From: a virus
Virus record (IMG/VR): IMGVR_UViG_3300036770_004723
Location: 124,001-188,000 of that record
Strand: one strand, 5' to 3'
DNA length: 64,000 nt
In this document: positions 1-6,873 of the stretch, piece by piece
Position numbering within the stretch: the stretch's first letter is position 1
Layout: each line of letters opens with the position of its first letter
Translations under genes and position numbers: made by a program
The notes under the pieces: generated by a model
What the model was told of the DNA's origin: nothing
What the model saw: only the letters and a program-made list of their open reading frames with translations
Database searches by the model: none

Positions 1-750
1 TTCGAAACAGAAGAAAGAAATAAGGTAAAGGAAACAGCAACCACAATACCTCTAGATTTTGAGGACTTGGTAACAGAAGGTACTGGAGTAGATTGTGGAA
101 TTTGTTTTCGTGAAGGACGTGAACCACCTTTTGAATTCACTAACTACCGCCAAAGTTTAATGACAAGTTTGGATATAGGTGAATGTTATGGATATTATTT
201 AGATGATGGCGCACCTTGCAATATAGTACAGCAAGACAAAGAAGGCTACGTGTGTTTTGATATTCTTGTACCAAAGTATTTTATCAGCGTAGAATACAGT
301 ATAAGAAATAACACTTCGGTACTACCTTCTTCTGCACGTTTTTATCTTGATAACACTAACGAGTTGCTTACAAAACAACATTTGGAAAATAGTAGAGGTA
401 AAGCTATTCGTATATGTGTCCGTAACGTAGCTACGTTCACTCATTGTATAGTCATGTTTAAGCTAAGTAACGATAGTATTCAGGCCAATATCAGTCAAGA
501 AAACGAAATGATCAACTACGAAAACGAAGTTACTATAGGTGACATTACTGTAGTTCTTCCGGCTAGAGTAGGTCTATTTCGGTCAGAAGATTTTATCATT
601 ATACCAGAACGTAATTTGGTACTAAAGGTAAATGACAACCCACGTAAAAGCACCGCTGATAGGCAAGTATGGGAATGGATGGCAACAACACGCGCTGTTC
701 AAAGATCAGAAGCAACCAACAGCATTTTTAAACACTATAAACTATATTGA
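1..750 (+). CDS. unknown protein, 5'-truncated by the window edge
   Basis: The reading frame is open from base 1 to the TGA at 748-750 with no convincing start, so the gene begins upstream of the window. At least 249 residues are encoded. The visible part mixes beta-strand-like stretches with acidic segments, and has no catalytic motif, signal peptide or membrane helix that I recognise. The last 40 residues are basic and aromatic. The next gene follows after 7 bases, so the two are probably co-transcribed and end at the terminator at 996-1023. A virion or accessory role is possible but not shown by the sequence. Confidence 0.75.
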   Translation, partial: FETEERNKVKETATTIPLDFEDLVTEGTGVDCGICFREGREPPFEFTNYRQSLMTSLDIGECYGYYLDDGAPCNIVQQDKEGYVCFDILVPKYFISVEYSIRNNTSVLPSSARFYLDNTNELLTKQHLENSRGKAIRICVRNVATFTHCIVMFKLSNDSIQANISQENEMINYENEVTIGDITVVLPARVGLFRSEDFIIIPERNLVLKVNDNPRKSTADRQVWEWMATTRAVQRSEATNSIFKHYKLY

Positions 751-757
751 GGTAATT

Positions 758-979
758 ATGAAAGTACTAGTATCTTTAAGTAAAGGTAAGAAAGGCGGCG
801 GTAAAAAGAAAACAGGTCGAAGTCTGATGTTAAGTACGGTAATGCCACACTTAAGCGGCGAGAATGGAGATCAGCTTGTTGCTGCCGTTGAAAAACTAGA
901 AGGTGATAAAGTTGAGGCCATAATGGTACGAATTGGCAAGAAGTTACGTGAAGAACTTGAGTTAAAGCGTAAGAAGTAA
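758..979 (+). CDS. small basic protein (73 aa), unknown function
   Basis: I chose the ATG at 758 because GAGGT lies just upstream (749-753); the frame is open further upstream but that part overlaps the preceding gene. The product begins MKVLVSLSKGKKGGGKKK, a short strand followed by a Gly/Lys-rich basic loop, then two amphipathic helices and another basic tail (LKRKK). Such a composition suits nucleic-acid binding or virion-internal packing, but there is no family match by eye. Its N-terminus (MKxxVSxS) resembles those of the proteins at 61805, 62504 and 63115. It is the last gene before a strong terminator. Confidence 0.7.
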   Translation: MKVLVSLSKGKKGGGKKKTGRSLMLSTVMPHLSGENGDQLVAAVEKLEGDKVEAIMVRIGKKLREELELKRKK

Positions 980-995
980 TTTTAAATTCAAGTGT

Positions 996-1023
996 AAAAG
1001 GTGGCAAATTTGCCACCTTTTTT
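996..1023 (+). terminator. intrinsic terminator
   Basis: A perfect 7-bp stem (GGTGGCA / TGCCACC, loop AATT), extended by A/T pairs on both sides, is followed by six T residues. It lies 17 bases after the stop at 979 and marks the end of the first transcription unit. Confidence 0.9.
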
Positions 1024-1256
1024 ACGTCTAAATTTTGCCAATTTCAGCCTAAAATAAAAAACTTTTTAGCTTAAAAGCTCTTGACTGTGTTCCTATTATA
1101 GGTCAAAAAAGTCATTTTGAGCATTGAAGCGTGCAAAATGACTGGTTAAAAAATGAACAGCAATCGGCACATTAGTTTGACATAGCACAGAGCTGTCTCG
1201 TTGTATCAAAACGAAGTCCCGTTTTGTACCTTAAAAAGGGTCATAAATAATGGGTA

Positions 1257-1277
1257 CTGTAAATCACTCACTATAGG
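1257..1277 (+). promoter_or_regulatory. T7-type promoter core match
   Basis: Bases 1266-1277 (ACTCACTATAGG) equal positions -10 to +2 of the class III consensus of T7-like single-subunit RNA polymerases. The upstream AT-rich half (-17 to -11) matches poorly. No such polymerase gene is in the window. It may be a chance match or a relic. The 5' flank at 1255-1264 also contains ACTGTAAAT, like the motif at 4971 and 28313. Confidence 0.3.
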
Positions 1278-1614
1278 ACCTAATGTATCAATGGCTAAAT
1301 GTCTCCGACTATAAAAACCGTAGGTTTTAGGATGGACGTAACGAAGTGAAGTCCAGCCTGAATCAATGATTCTTACTTTTAAAAATTTCTCCAGACCCCG
1401 GCAGACAACAGACAAATAGTAAAAATTAAGGATCATTTATAATAAATTTAAACGGATACGGGTCTTAGTAAATTTATTTAATGCCATAGATCTGCCTGCG
1501 TTTTCTCTTGCAGGATCTTTTGATAGAAGTCTTTTCTCTGCGCTAGATAGCTCTAAAGAGCAAACAAGCAAAACCGATGATCTGTATAAAGATCTTTAGT
1601 AAAATAGATTTTAC

Positions 1615-1905
1615 TAGTTGTTTGCCGGGTGTTGGGGTTCCGGGGAAATATTCTATAATGTATTAAAGCTATTCGCTTCGCTCATAGCTACTAATGTGTT
1701 GCAAGCTAACGCTTGCACTTTTTCTTTTCTTTTCTTTTCTTTTCTTTTCTTTTCTTTTCTTTTCTTTTCTTTTCTTTTCTTTTGATCTTTAGTTGTTTGC
1801 CGGGTGTTGGGTCCTGGAGTAATTGTTTATTAATGTGTTTTAGGTTGTTTCGCTTCGCTACACAACCAAAACGGATTGCAAGCGTTAGCTTGCATCCTTT
1901 ATTAT
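1615..1905 (+). repeat. two diverged tandem copies of a ~175-bp hairpin-bearing unit
   Basis: A 22-nt segment beginning TAGTTGTTTGCCGGG occurs at 1615-1636 and again at 1790-1811, offset 175. Each copy is followed at the same distance by a hairpin with the loop TCGCTTCGCT but different arms: AGCTAT/ATAGCT near 1667-1689 and GGTTGT/ACAACC near 1842-1866. Each then has a second hairpin, GCAAGC/GCTTGC, with loop TAAC in copy 1 and GTTA in copy 2. Conserved loops with changed but still complementary arms indicate selection for RNA structure. Confidence 0.75.
1719..1783 (+). repeat. (TTTTC)n microsatellite, about 12-13 copies
   Basis: Twelve perfect TTTCT units fill 1721-1780, flanked by T residues, giving a 65-nt pure pyrimidine strand. 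It sits between the two copies of the hairpin-bearing unit. The repeat is likely to vary in length by slippage, and a mirror-symmetric polypyrimidine tract of this size can form intramolecular triplex. Confidence 0.95.
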
Positions 1906-1958
1906 CTAATAGATCCCTTTACAAATATTTGGGTTAATAGATCTTGATCAGATCCGGG

Positions 1959-2011
1959 GGCTGTGGCTCGACCCGCGCCCACAAAACCCGCGCCCGCGAC
2001 AGCGCACAGCC
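1959..2011. repeat. GC-rich hairpin with internal 10-bp direct repeat
   Basis: ACCCGCGCCC is repeated at 1971-1980 and 1986-1995. The block is enclosed by inverted arms GGCTGTG (1959-1965) and CACAGCC (2005-2011), with an inner TCG/CGA pair. Its composition is strikingly GC-rich against the AT-rich surroundings. Confidence 0.7.
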
Positions 2012-2129
2012 TCATTTCTATGACACACAGAACGCTGCCGTTCACTAATAAAACACTGCTTTTTGAAAATCTGAAGCTAACCACTGAAAACCTTACTGCG
2101 TATTAAGAGATTTACCGGAAGACCCTTTT

Positions 2130-2948
2130 ATGGCTGAAATCGTTAAAAAAACTAGTACCTTGTCAAGTGCTTGGGGAACCACTGCAAAAATGCACAATAC
2201 CCGTTGGACACCTGACGAATTTGTCGAAGAACTTTGTGTTCTTGCAAAATACAGACTAAGAAAGCGTAAAATGGTTGCACTGGTAAAAGAATTTATTGAT
2301 GTTTGTGTTGAATACCGTTACATGAAGAAAATAAACTTGCTTCTATTAGGCTTAGCAAAAAAACTTAAGGATCTTAACTTACTTGCGGAAATACTTGTAT
2401 ATTGCGGAGATTTAAGGTTACGTGATGTACTGAAGTTCCGCATGGACAGTTTTGTAGATACCTTTAACAATAGAAATGTAGGTAAAAAAATTTTGGCTCA
2501 AGTTTACACATTAGACCATTTGTGGTTTAATCTTTATGGTAACAGTTTAAAACGTATTAGAGGTTGCGCCGTCCATCCAAATTCAATTATAAACAGAGAG
2601 AAAGTACTAAGGTACATTAATGAAAATTGGCCTACATCCGCAAGATCTAGTTATCAAACTTTCTTTGATCGATTTCCTCAAATTTCTGATAATAGGCAGC
2701 TAATAAGATTCTTATACTGTAAATATTATTGTAATAGGGTAAGACCTAAAAGTATAATCATATTCTTTAGCATGGAATCTTGTATACATAAAAAGCTATG
2801 CGGTTTTAATTACAGGCTAACAAGTAAATGCGGGAAGTACGTAATTTATCAACGAAGTAGACTGAAAAAGAACAGTTACTTTGAATTACATCATAACAAT
2901 CAAGTTAGTATACTAACAAAGGAAGACCTACAATGTCTAGAACAGTAA
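2130..2948 (+). CDS. unknown protein (272 aa)
   Basis: It starts at ATG 2130 with only a weak purine-rich GGAAGA upstream. The N-terminal half is strongly helical and basic, with Lys/Arg runs near residues 45-50 and 67-78. The C-terminal half has several Cys and aromatic residues but no regular zinc-binding spacing. It overlaps the next gene by 16 bases, so translation is probably coupled. No enzyme motif is recognisable. It is the first gene after the long non-coding region and may respond to whatever promoter that region contains. Confidence 0.75.
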   Translation: MAEIVKKTSTLSSAWGTTAKMHNTRWTPDEFVEELCVLAKYRLRKRKMVALVKEFIDVCVEYRYMKKINLLLLGLAKKLKDLNLLAEILVYCGDLRLRDVLKFRMDSFVDTFNNRNVGKKILAQVYTLDHLWFNLYGNSLKRIRGCAVHPNSIINREKVLRYINENWPTSARSSYQTFFDRFPQISDNRQLIRFLYCKYYCNRVRPKSIIIFFSMESCIHKKLCGFNYRLTSKCGKYVIYQRSRLKKNSYFELHHNNQVSILTKEDLQCLEQ

Positions 2949-4105
2949 CCGTTGGTTTAAAAATGAAAGCAAAGAAAGATGTGGTGAAAAAGAAAAAAAC
3001 AACTAGTGAAGCTGTTGTAGATAAAGCTATTAAAAAAATCAAAAAGAAAAATCGCGTTGAACTAGGTGAAGTTAAGTCAAGTAAGAAAACTGATAAAACT
3101 GAAGAAGTAGGATCTATTAAATATGAATCCGACGACGTTTTGGTTGTGCGTTATGGAACCAAAACAATATACGGTACTTATATTGGCCGTGATCGTATTC
3201 TTCGTGAAGACGGTGTTGAAAAAGATGATGCTGATAGTGATGAAATGCAAGTATCATTTAAACCTACGGATGTTTTAGCTAATCTAGGTAAAAAACCTAG
3301 TGTAGGATCTGTCTACGGTTTAAAAATTGAACCTTTCATTCGTAAAATCGAAATTCCATTTTTAGGTGAAGTTCGTATTTACCGCGAAAATTTTGTCAAA
3401 GAAAATGTAGATGTATTAAAGTCTTGTGCTGAATCAGTAGGAGACTTATTTAAAAAGAAGCGCATTACTAAATGGCTTGATCATTTATCCCATACTGAAT
3501 TGCGCAGTAAGAAAGGGAAATATGCAGGTTCCTTTACCTTTAGAAAAAGTAAGGATGGAGGTAAAACAGATAGTATATCCCTTAACAATATTCCTTTTGA
3601 CGATAGAACTTATTTAGAATACGTTTTAATTCATGAGTGTACGCATGGAGTTTGGTTCCGTCAAGTTCCAGATCATTTAAAAGCTAAGTGGTCCAAACTT
3701 TATACAAAACGTATTGAACGTAAAAGTTACGATCAATCTGACTTAAATGATTTACTTGAAAGTATTAAGAGTTATGACGGTTCGATCAATAATTTTAGCA
3801 AGGAAATGGCTGATGATGTTCAACGCCAATTACTGAAAGAAATCTATTCATATATAAAGCGTGTTCATCGTTTAGATAGAGGCGATGTAGACACTTTAAT
3901 TGAAAATGATAAAGATTCTCTTGATAAAATTTGGCCTGAACATCAGGATATTAGTAATCATACAAATGACGTAGGATCTGAGTATGCACTAACTAATGTG
4001 CGTGAATTCTTTGCGGAAACCATGACCTTTTATTTGTTAGGAAAAAAATTACCTAAGGATGTATTAAAGGGCTGCGAAGCAACATTACAAAAATGTATTC
4101 GCTAA
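2933..4105 (+). CDS. zincin-like metallopeptidase with Lys-rich N-terminal tail
   Basis: The motif HECTH (His234, Glu235, His238) fits the HExxH zinc-binding helix of zincin peptidases. A later segment, REFFAE (residues 357-362), offers a third zinc ligand at Glu358 or Glu362. Residues 1-60 are a Lys/Glu-rich tail containing RVELGE (41-46), a motif shared with the proteins at 14875 and 19442. The gene begins inside the end of the previous one. Phage zincins may process virion or host proteins; the substrate is unknown. A second HExxH protein is encoded at 60855. The peptidase call rests on the motif only. Confidence 0.65.
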   Translation: MSRTVTVGLKMKAKKDVVKKKKTTSEAVVDKAIKKIKKKNRVELGEVKSSKKTDKTEEVGSIKYESDDVLVVRYGTKTIYGTYIGRDRILREDGVEKDDADSDEMQVSFKPTDVLANLGKKPSVGSVYGLKIEPFIRKIEIPFLGEVRIYRENFVKENVDVLKSCAESVGDLFKKKRITKWLDHLSHTELRSKKGKYAGSFTFRKSKDGGKTDSISLNNIPFDDRTYLEYVLIHECTHGVWFRQVPDHLKAKWSKLYTKRIERKSYDQSDLNDLLESIKSYDGSINNFSKEMADDVQRQLLKEIYSYIKRVHRLDRGDVDTLIENDKDSLDKIWPEHQDISNHTNDVGSEYALTNVREFFAETMTFYLLGKKLPKDVLKGCEATLQKCIR

Positions 4106-4130
4106 AGAACGCTTTTAGAGAAAATTTATT

Positions 4131-4799
4131 ATGAACCCAAAAGACTACGACAGAAACAACGAATTAAGAAAAAAGATTTGGAACATATACGAACAAGGCC
4201 GATCAGTTATCGCTATTGATCTTGATGAATGTATGCTTGATACTTGTAGTGTTATACTTTCACATGTAAACAAGATCTGTGGCACTGACCATAAAGTAGA
4301 ACACATTCATCAATATGATATGGCCAAGACCTTAAATATAGATCCTAAAGTCTTTCAAGAGATCTTACATGAAACTGATTATTTAAGTAACACACCTCCG
4401 TTTCCTTTTGCGAAAGAATTTCTCAATAGATTAAAATCAAAAGACTTTAATGGGCTTCTTGACATTCCAGAACAAGATGTACCTTATATTGTATTTATCA
4501 CACATAGAGGCTTTAGACCTGATGGCTTTATATTAACTCATGACCTACTTATAGATCACGATCTGATTCCTGACATGTTGATTGTGTGCCCTATTGGCAT
4601 GAATAAAGTTGAGGTAATGGACGAATTGTTTGACGATAATGTTAAACTTGCTATTGAAGATCAACCTAAAATTCTTCATGATTTTTTAGAAGCAGGTATT
4701 CCTGTCATGAAGAATTTAAGACCCTGGAACATATCTTCTGTCTGGACAGATTTTAGTATTGACCTTAAAGTTAGTTCTTTGTTGATAGCTGAACGCTAA
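4131..4799 (+). CDS. HAD-superfamily phosphatase, 5'(3')-deoxyribonucleotidase-like
   Basis: All four HAD motifs are visible in order: DLDE with nucleophile Asp30 and acid/base Asp32, Thr124 in FITHRG, Lys159, and EDQ at 176-178 for Mg2+ binding. The 222-residue size and motif spacing fit small cytosolic nucleotidases, so the likely reaction is dephosphorylation of (deoxy)nucleoside monophosphates in nucleotide-pool control. Other HAD phosphatase substrates cannot be excluded. It is the last gene of its unit and is followed by a terminator at 4924-4958. Confidence 0.75.
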   Translation: MNPKDYDRNNELRKKIWNIYEQGRSVIAIDLDECMLDTCSVILSHVNKICGTDHKVEHIHQYDMAKTLNIDPKVFQEILHETDYLSNTPPFPFAKEFLNRLKSKDFNGLLDIPEQDVPYIVFITHRGFRPDGFILTHDLLIDHDLIPDMLIVCPIGMNKVEVMDELFDDNVKLAIEDQPKILHDFLEAGIPVMKNLRPWNISSVWTDFSIDLKVSSLLIAER

Positions 4800-4923
4800 T
4801 TTATTAAAGAGACTGCAAGTGTGTTGTTGATTCTCGTTTGGTAAAACTAGCGCTTCAAAGGAGTGAAGTTTTATTATCATACTGCACTTAATTTTTCCCC
4901 ATTTTGAGTGTGATTTTTGATAG

Positions 4924-4958
4924 AGCCGTTCTTTCTTATTGATTGAACGGCTTTTTTT
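4924..4958 (+). terminator. intrinsic terminator
   Basis: An 8-bp stem AGCCGTTC / GAACGGCT with a 13-nt loop ends in a run of T residues. It closes the unit that includes the HAD phosphatase. Upstream, at 4854-4869, a smaller hairpin CTTCA/TGAAG exposes AAGGAG in its loop with no start codon nearby. Confidence 0.9.
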
Positions 4959-4970
4959 ATGCTTGGCCAA

Positions 4971-4992
4971 ACTGTAAATACATACAATGAAT
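4971..4992 (+). promoter_or_regulatory. possible phage promoter (ACTGTAAATA motif)
   Basis: ACTGTAAATA lies between a terminator and the start of the clamp-loader unit. The same ten bases occur at 10674-10683 and 28313-28322, each just upstream of a gene start. The TAAATA core resembles the late promoter element of T4-like phages (TATAAATA). Start sites are not known. Confidence 0.35.
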
Positions 4993-5014
4993 CTAAAAGA
5001 CTGGAGAATCGAAA

Positions 5015-6169
5015 ATGGCTGTTAAAAAATCTACAAGTAAAAAATCCAACATTGTATCCGAGAATCTTCCTGAAAAATATAGACCTGTTACATTAGATGA
5101 TCTTGTTGGTCAAGATTCAGCTGTGTCAATGATTAAAGGCTGGATCAAAAAGAAAAGATTTCCTTCAACTATCTTAATAAGTGGTACAACTGGTGCAGGT
5201 AAAACCACACTTGCACGTATGATCGCACGTTATATAAATTGCGAAAAGCATACATCTTGCGGCAAATGTGATTTTTGTAAGATAAGTAAAGAAGAGGTTT
5301 TTGATTTACTTGAAATCAACGCAGGTACAAACGGCAACATCGACGATGTTAGATCTCTTATTGAAAAAGCCAAAAGATTACCGACCTTCAATAAATATGT
5401 TGTTCTTATTGACGAGGCTCATTTACTTGGAGATAAAGCAGAAAGCGCTTTGCTTGTTCCGATAGAAAAACCTTCTAAAAATTCTATTTGGATACTTTGC
5501 ACAACAGACGTAGATAAAATAAAACCAACTGTTAAAAATCGTTGTGCGCATATTTCTCTGAAACCTGTTCCAGAAAAAGACATTGCCTTACGTTTATTGG
5601 ATATCTCTAAAAAAGAAAAATTCGAGGTAAAAGACAAAGAACTCTTTAAAAAATGCTTGACCAAGATCAGTGAACTTTCTTACGGCCAAGTAAGAAACGG
5701 CATTAGTATGCTGGATACATTAATGAGTCAAATTAACGGCGGTAGTAAATTAGATCTGAAAAACTTAGATCAATTAATTACTACTGCTAGTGATGAAGAT
5801 CTAAATCAAGTATGTGCCAATGTTTTACACGGTGTTTTAAGTCACGATTTAAAGGCAATTGTAAAAAACGTAAAACAGTGTAAAGAGCCTTTACGTTTGA
5901 TAATGAATTTACGTTTCTTAGTAGATAACATTATTGATTCTGATATAGGTATTTCAAAATTTACACCTAATATAACCAAAAGTTTTAATCAACTTGTTAC
6001 CAAATCTAAGATTAAATACAATATAGCCAGTTTAGTAAAAATTCAGTCTCTTTTAATTCAAGTACATTTACATATTGTGCAAGTTCCTTCTTATCCTGCC
6101 TCAGTAGGTCTTTACACTTCATTATGTGATCTTTGTGTTGACGATTACTTTAAAAAAGTTAAAGGATGA
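5015..6169 (+). CDS. DNA polymerase clamp loader subunit, DnaX-like AAA+ ATPase
   Basis: The protein (384 aa) opens the ring-shaped sliding clamp and loads it on primer-template DNA using ATP. Walker A is GTTGAGKT (57-64) and Walker B is LIDEAH (131-136), with sensor CTTD near 162-165 and an Arg-finger-like NRC (175-177). Four cysteines at 76, 82, 85 and 88 form the zinc-binding knuckle typical of bacterial gamma/tau subunits, so it looks more DnaX-like than T4 gp44-like. The C-terminal 150 residues fit the collar domain. It has no tau-type extension. Its partner clamp is at 32035. No small clamp-loader subunit was recognised. Confidence 0.9.
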   Translation: MAVKKSTSKKSNIVSENLPEKYRPVTLDDLVGQDSAVSMIKGWIKKKRFPSTILISGTTGAGKTTLARMIARYINCEKHTSCGKCDFCKISKEEVFDLLEINAGTNGNIDDVRSLIEKAKRLPTFNKYVVLIDEAHLLGDKAESALLVPIEKPSKNSIWILCTTDVDKIKPTVKNRCAHISLKPVPEKDIALRLLDISKKEKFEVKDKELFKKCLTKISELSYGQVRNGISMLDTLMSQINGGSKLDLKNLDQLITTASDEDLNQVCANVLHGVLSHDLKAIVKNVKQCKEPLRLIMNLRFLVDNIIDSDIGISKFTPNITKSFNQLVTKSKIKYNIASLVKIQSLLIQVHLHIVQVPSYPASVGLYTSLCDLCVDDYFKKVKG

Positions 6170-6171
6170 TC

Positions 6172-6309
6172 ATGACTTACACTGAGATCATTACATTTAA
6201 TAATGTATTACTTTTATTGTTTTTTATCATTGTGATCTTCATAGGTTACGTAATAAGTAAATTTATAGGTAAGGCACCCTACAATGAAAAAGATAATTCA
6301 GACTCTTGA
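6172..6309 (+). CDS. tiny single-pass membrane protein (45 aa)
   Basis: An ATG at 6172 follows AAAGGA (6161-6165) and the clamp-loader stop by two bases. The product has a hydrophobic stretch of about 18 residues (roughly 13-30, LLLLFFIIVIFIGYVI) and then a polar tail ending KDNSDS. Its 3' end overlaps the next gene by 26 bases. The good ribosome binding site, tight spacing and a clean transmembrane helix support a real gene. Small phage membrane proteins of this type often act on lysis timing or host membrane processes, but nothing here shows which. Confidence 0.55.
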   Translation: MTYTEIITFNNVLLLLFFIIVIFIGYVISKFIGKAPYNEKDNSDS

Positions 6310-6862
6310 CCGATCTATAGGATCTCCGTTGACCAGAATCTTTACTTCAGGTATGCCAGATAAAGATTCTTTAATTCAGTTTTTCGGCCAACCTGATGAT
6401 CTATACACAGGTCCTGTTGAGTTAGTAACTTACGTTTGTAATGTTTTATGTAAGGATGTTACTGAAAAATATAGTAAATACGCTCAAACAATTTTTGTTA
6501 TACGTCACATGATGTTGACACAAAGATTAAATCTACCTGAAAAGCATTACACTAAAATTTCTCTTAACTCATTAGATGTGCCTGTTTCGCAAATACATTG
6601 GCGTATGCCATTTATTGACTTTGAGCCTAGGTTAGCTCATGTTTGTTTTTGTTGTAATTATACCGACTTTGAAAAAGTATTTAATTGCTTCAAAGACTTT
6701 CTCACTCATGTCCATGATAAAGAAAATTTAAATCCTTTCCTTTCAAATAAAAGATTTAAAAATGACAGTGTATATCTTAACACTGTTGCTAAGACCTACG
6801 GCGTATTTTATTCTGTTGAAACTGTTTTATCAATTGACATTTTTTATGTGCATTTAATTTAA
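6284..6862 (+). CDS. unknown protein (192 aa)
   Basis: It starts at ATG 6284 inside the preceding small ORF, so translational coupling is likely. The sequence is rich in Phe, Tyr, His and Cys, with CFCC near residue 123, but these do not form a recognisable metal site. No family is evident. It lies between the clamp loader and a phosphoesterase in the replication/repair operon, which suggests a nucleic-acid-related role by context only. Confidence 0.7.
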   Translation: MKKIIQTLDRSIGSPLTRIFTSGMPDKDSLIQFFGQPDDLYTGPVELVTYVCNVLCKDVTEKYSKYAQTIFVIRHMMLTQRLNLPEKHYTKISLNSLDVPVSQIHWRMPFIDFEPRLAHVCFCCNYTDFEKVFNCFKDFLTHVHDKENLNPFLSNKRFKNDSVYLNTVAKTYGVFYSVETVLSIDIFYVHLI

Positions 6863-6873
6863 GAAGAAAACTT

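Larger units (their letters stand above)
1024..2129. other. 1.1-kb structured non-coding region
   Basis: No frame here has a plausible start with a ribosome binding site, and the open frames seen are low-complexity artefacts. Instead there is dense secondary structure. Inverted repeats include GTCATTTTG/CAAAATGAC (1111-1119/1134-1142), CAAAACG/CGTTTTG (1207-1213/1220-1226), AAAACC/GGTTTT around 1314-1328 and TGGAC/GTCCA (1333-1337/1351-1355). A duplicated block (1615 to about 1900), a pyrimidine microsatellite (1719-1783) and a GC-rich patch (1959-2011) follow. Candidate roles are non-coding RNA genes, a replication origin or a late regulatory region; the sequence does not decide between them. 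Confidence 0.7.

Noticed and set aside
1206-1436. Minus-strand 76-codon frame in the non-coding region
   Set aside because: No ribosome binding site, no protein-like pattern, and it crosses several hairpins; all supported genes are on the + strand.
1713-1937. 74-codon frame across the TTTTC tract
   Set aside because: The N-terminal half is only the translated microsatellite (FSFLFF repeats); there is no ribosome binding site and the frame is a low-complexity artefact.
1902-2084. Minus-strand 60-codon frame over the GC-rich patch
   Set aside because: It is open only because GC-rich DNA has few stops; no start signal.
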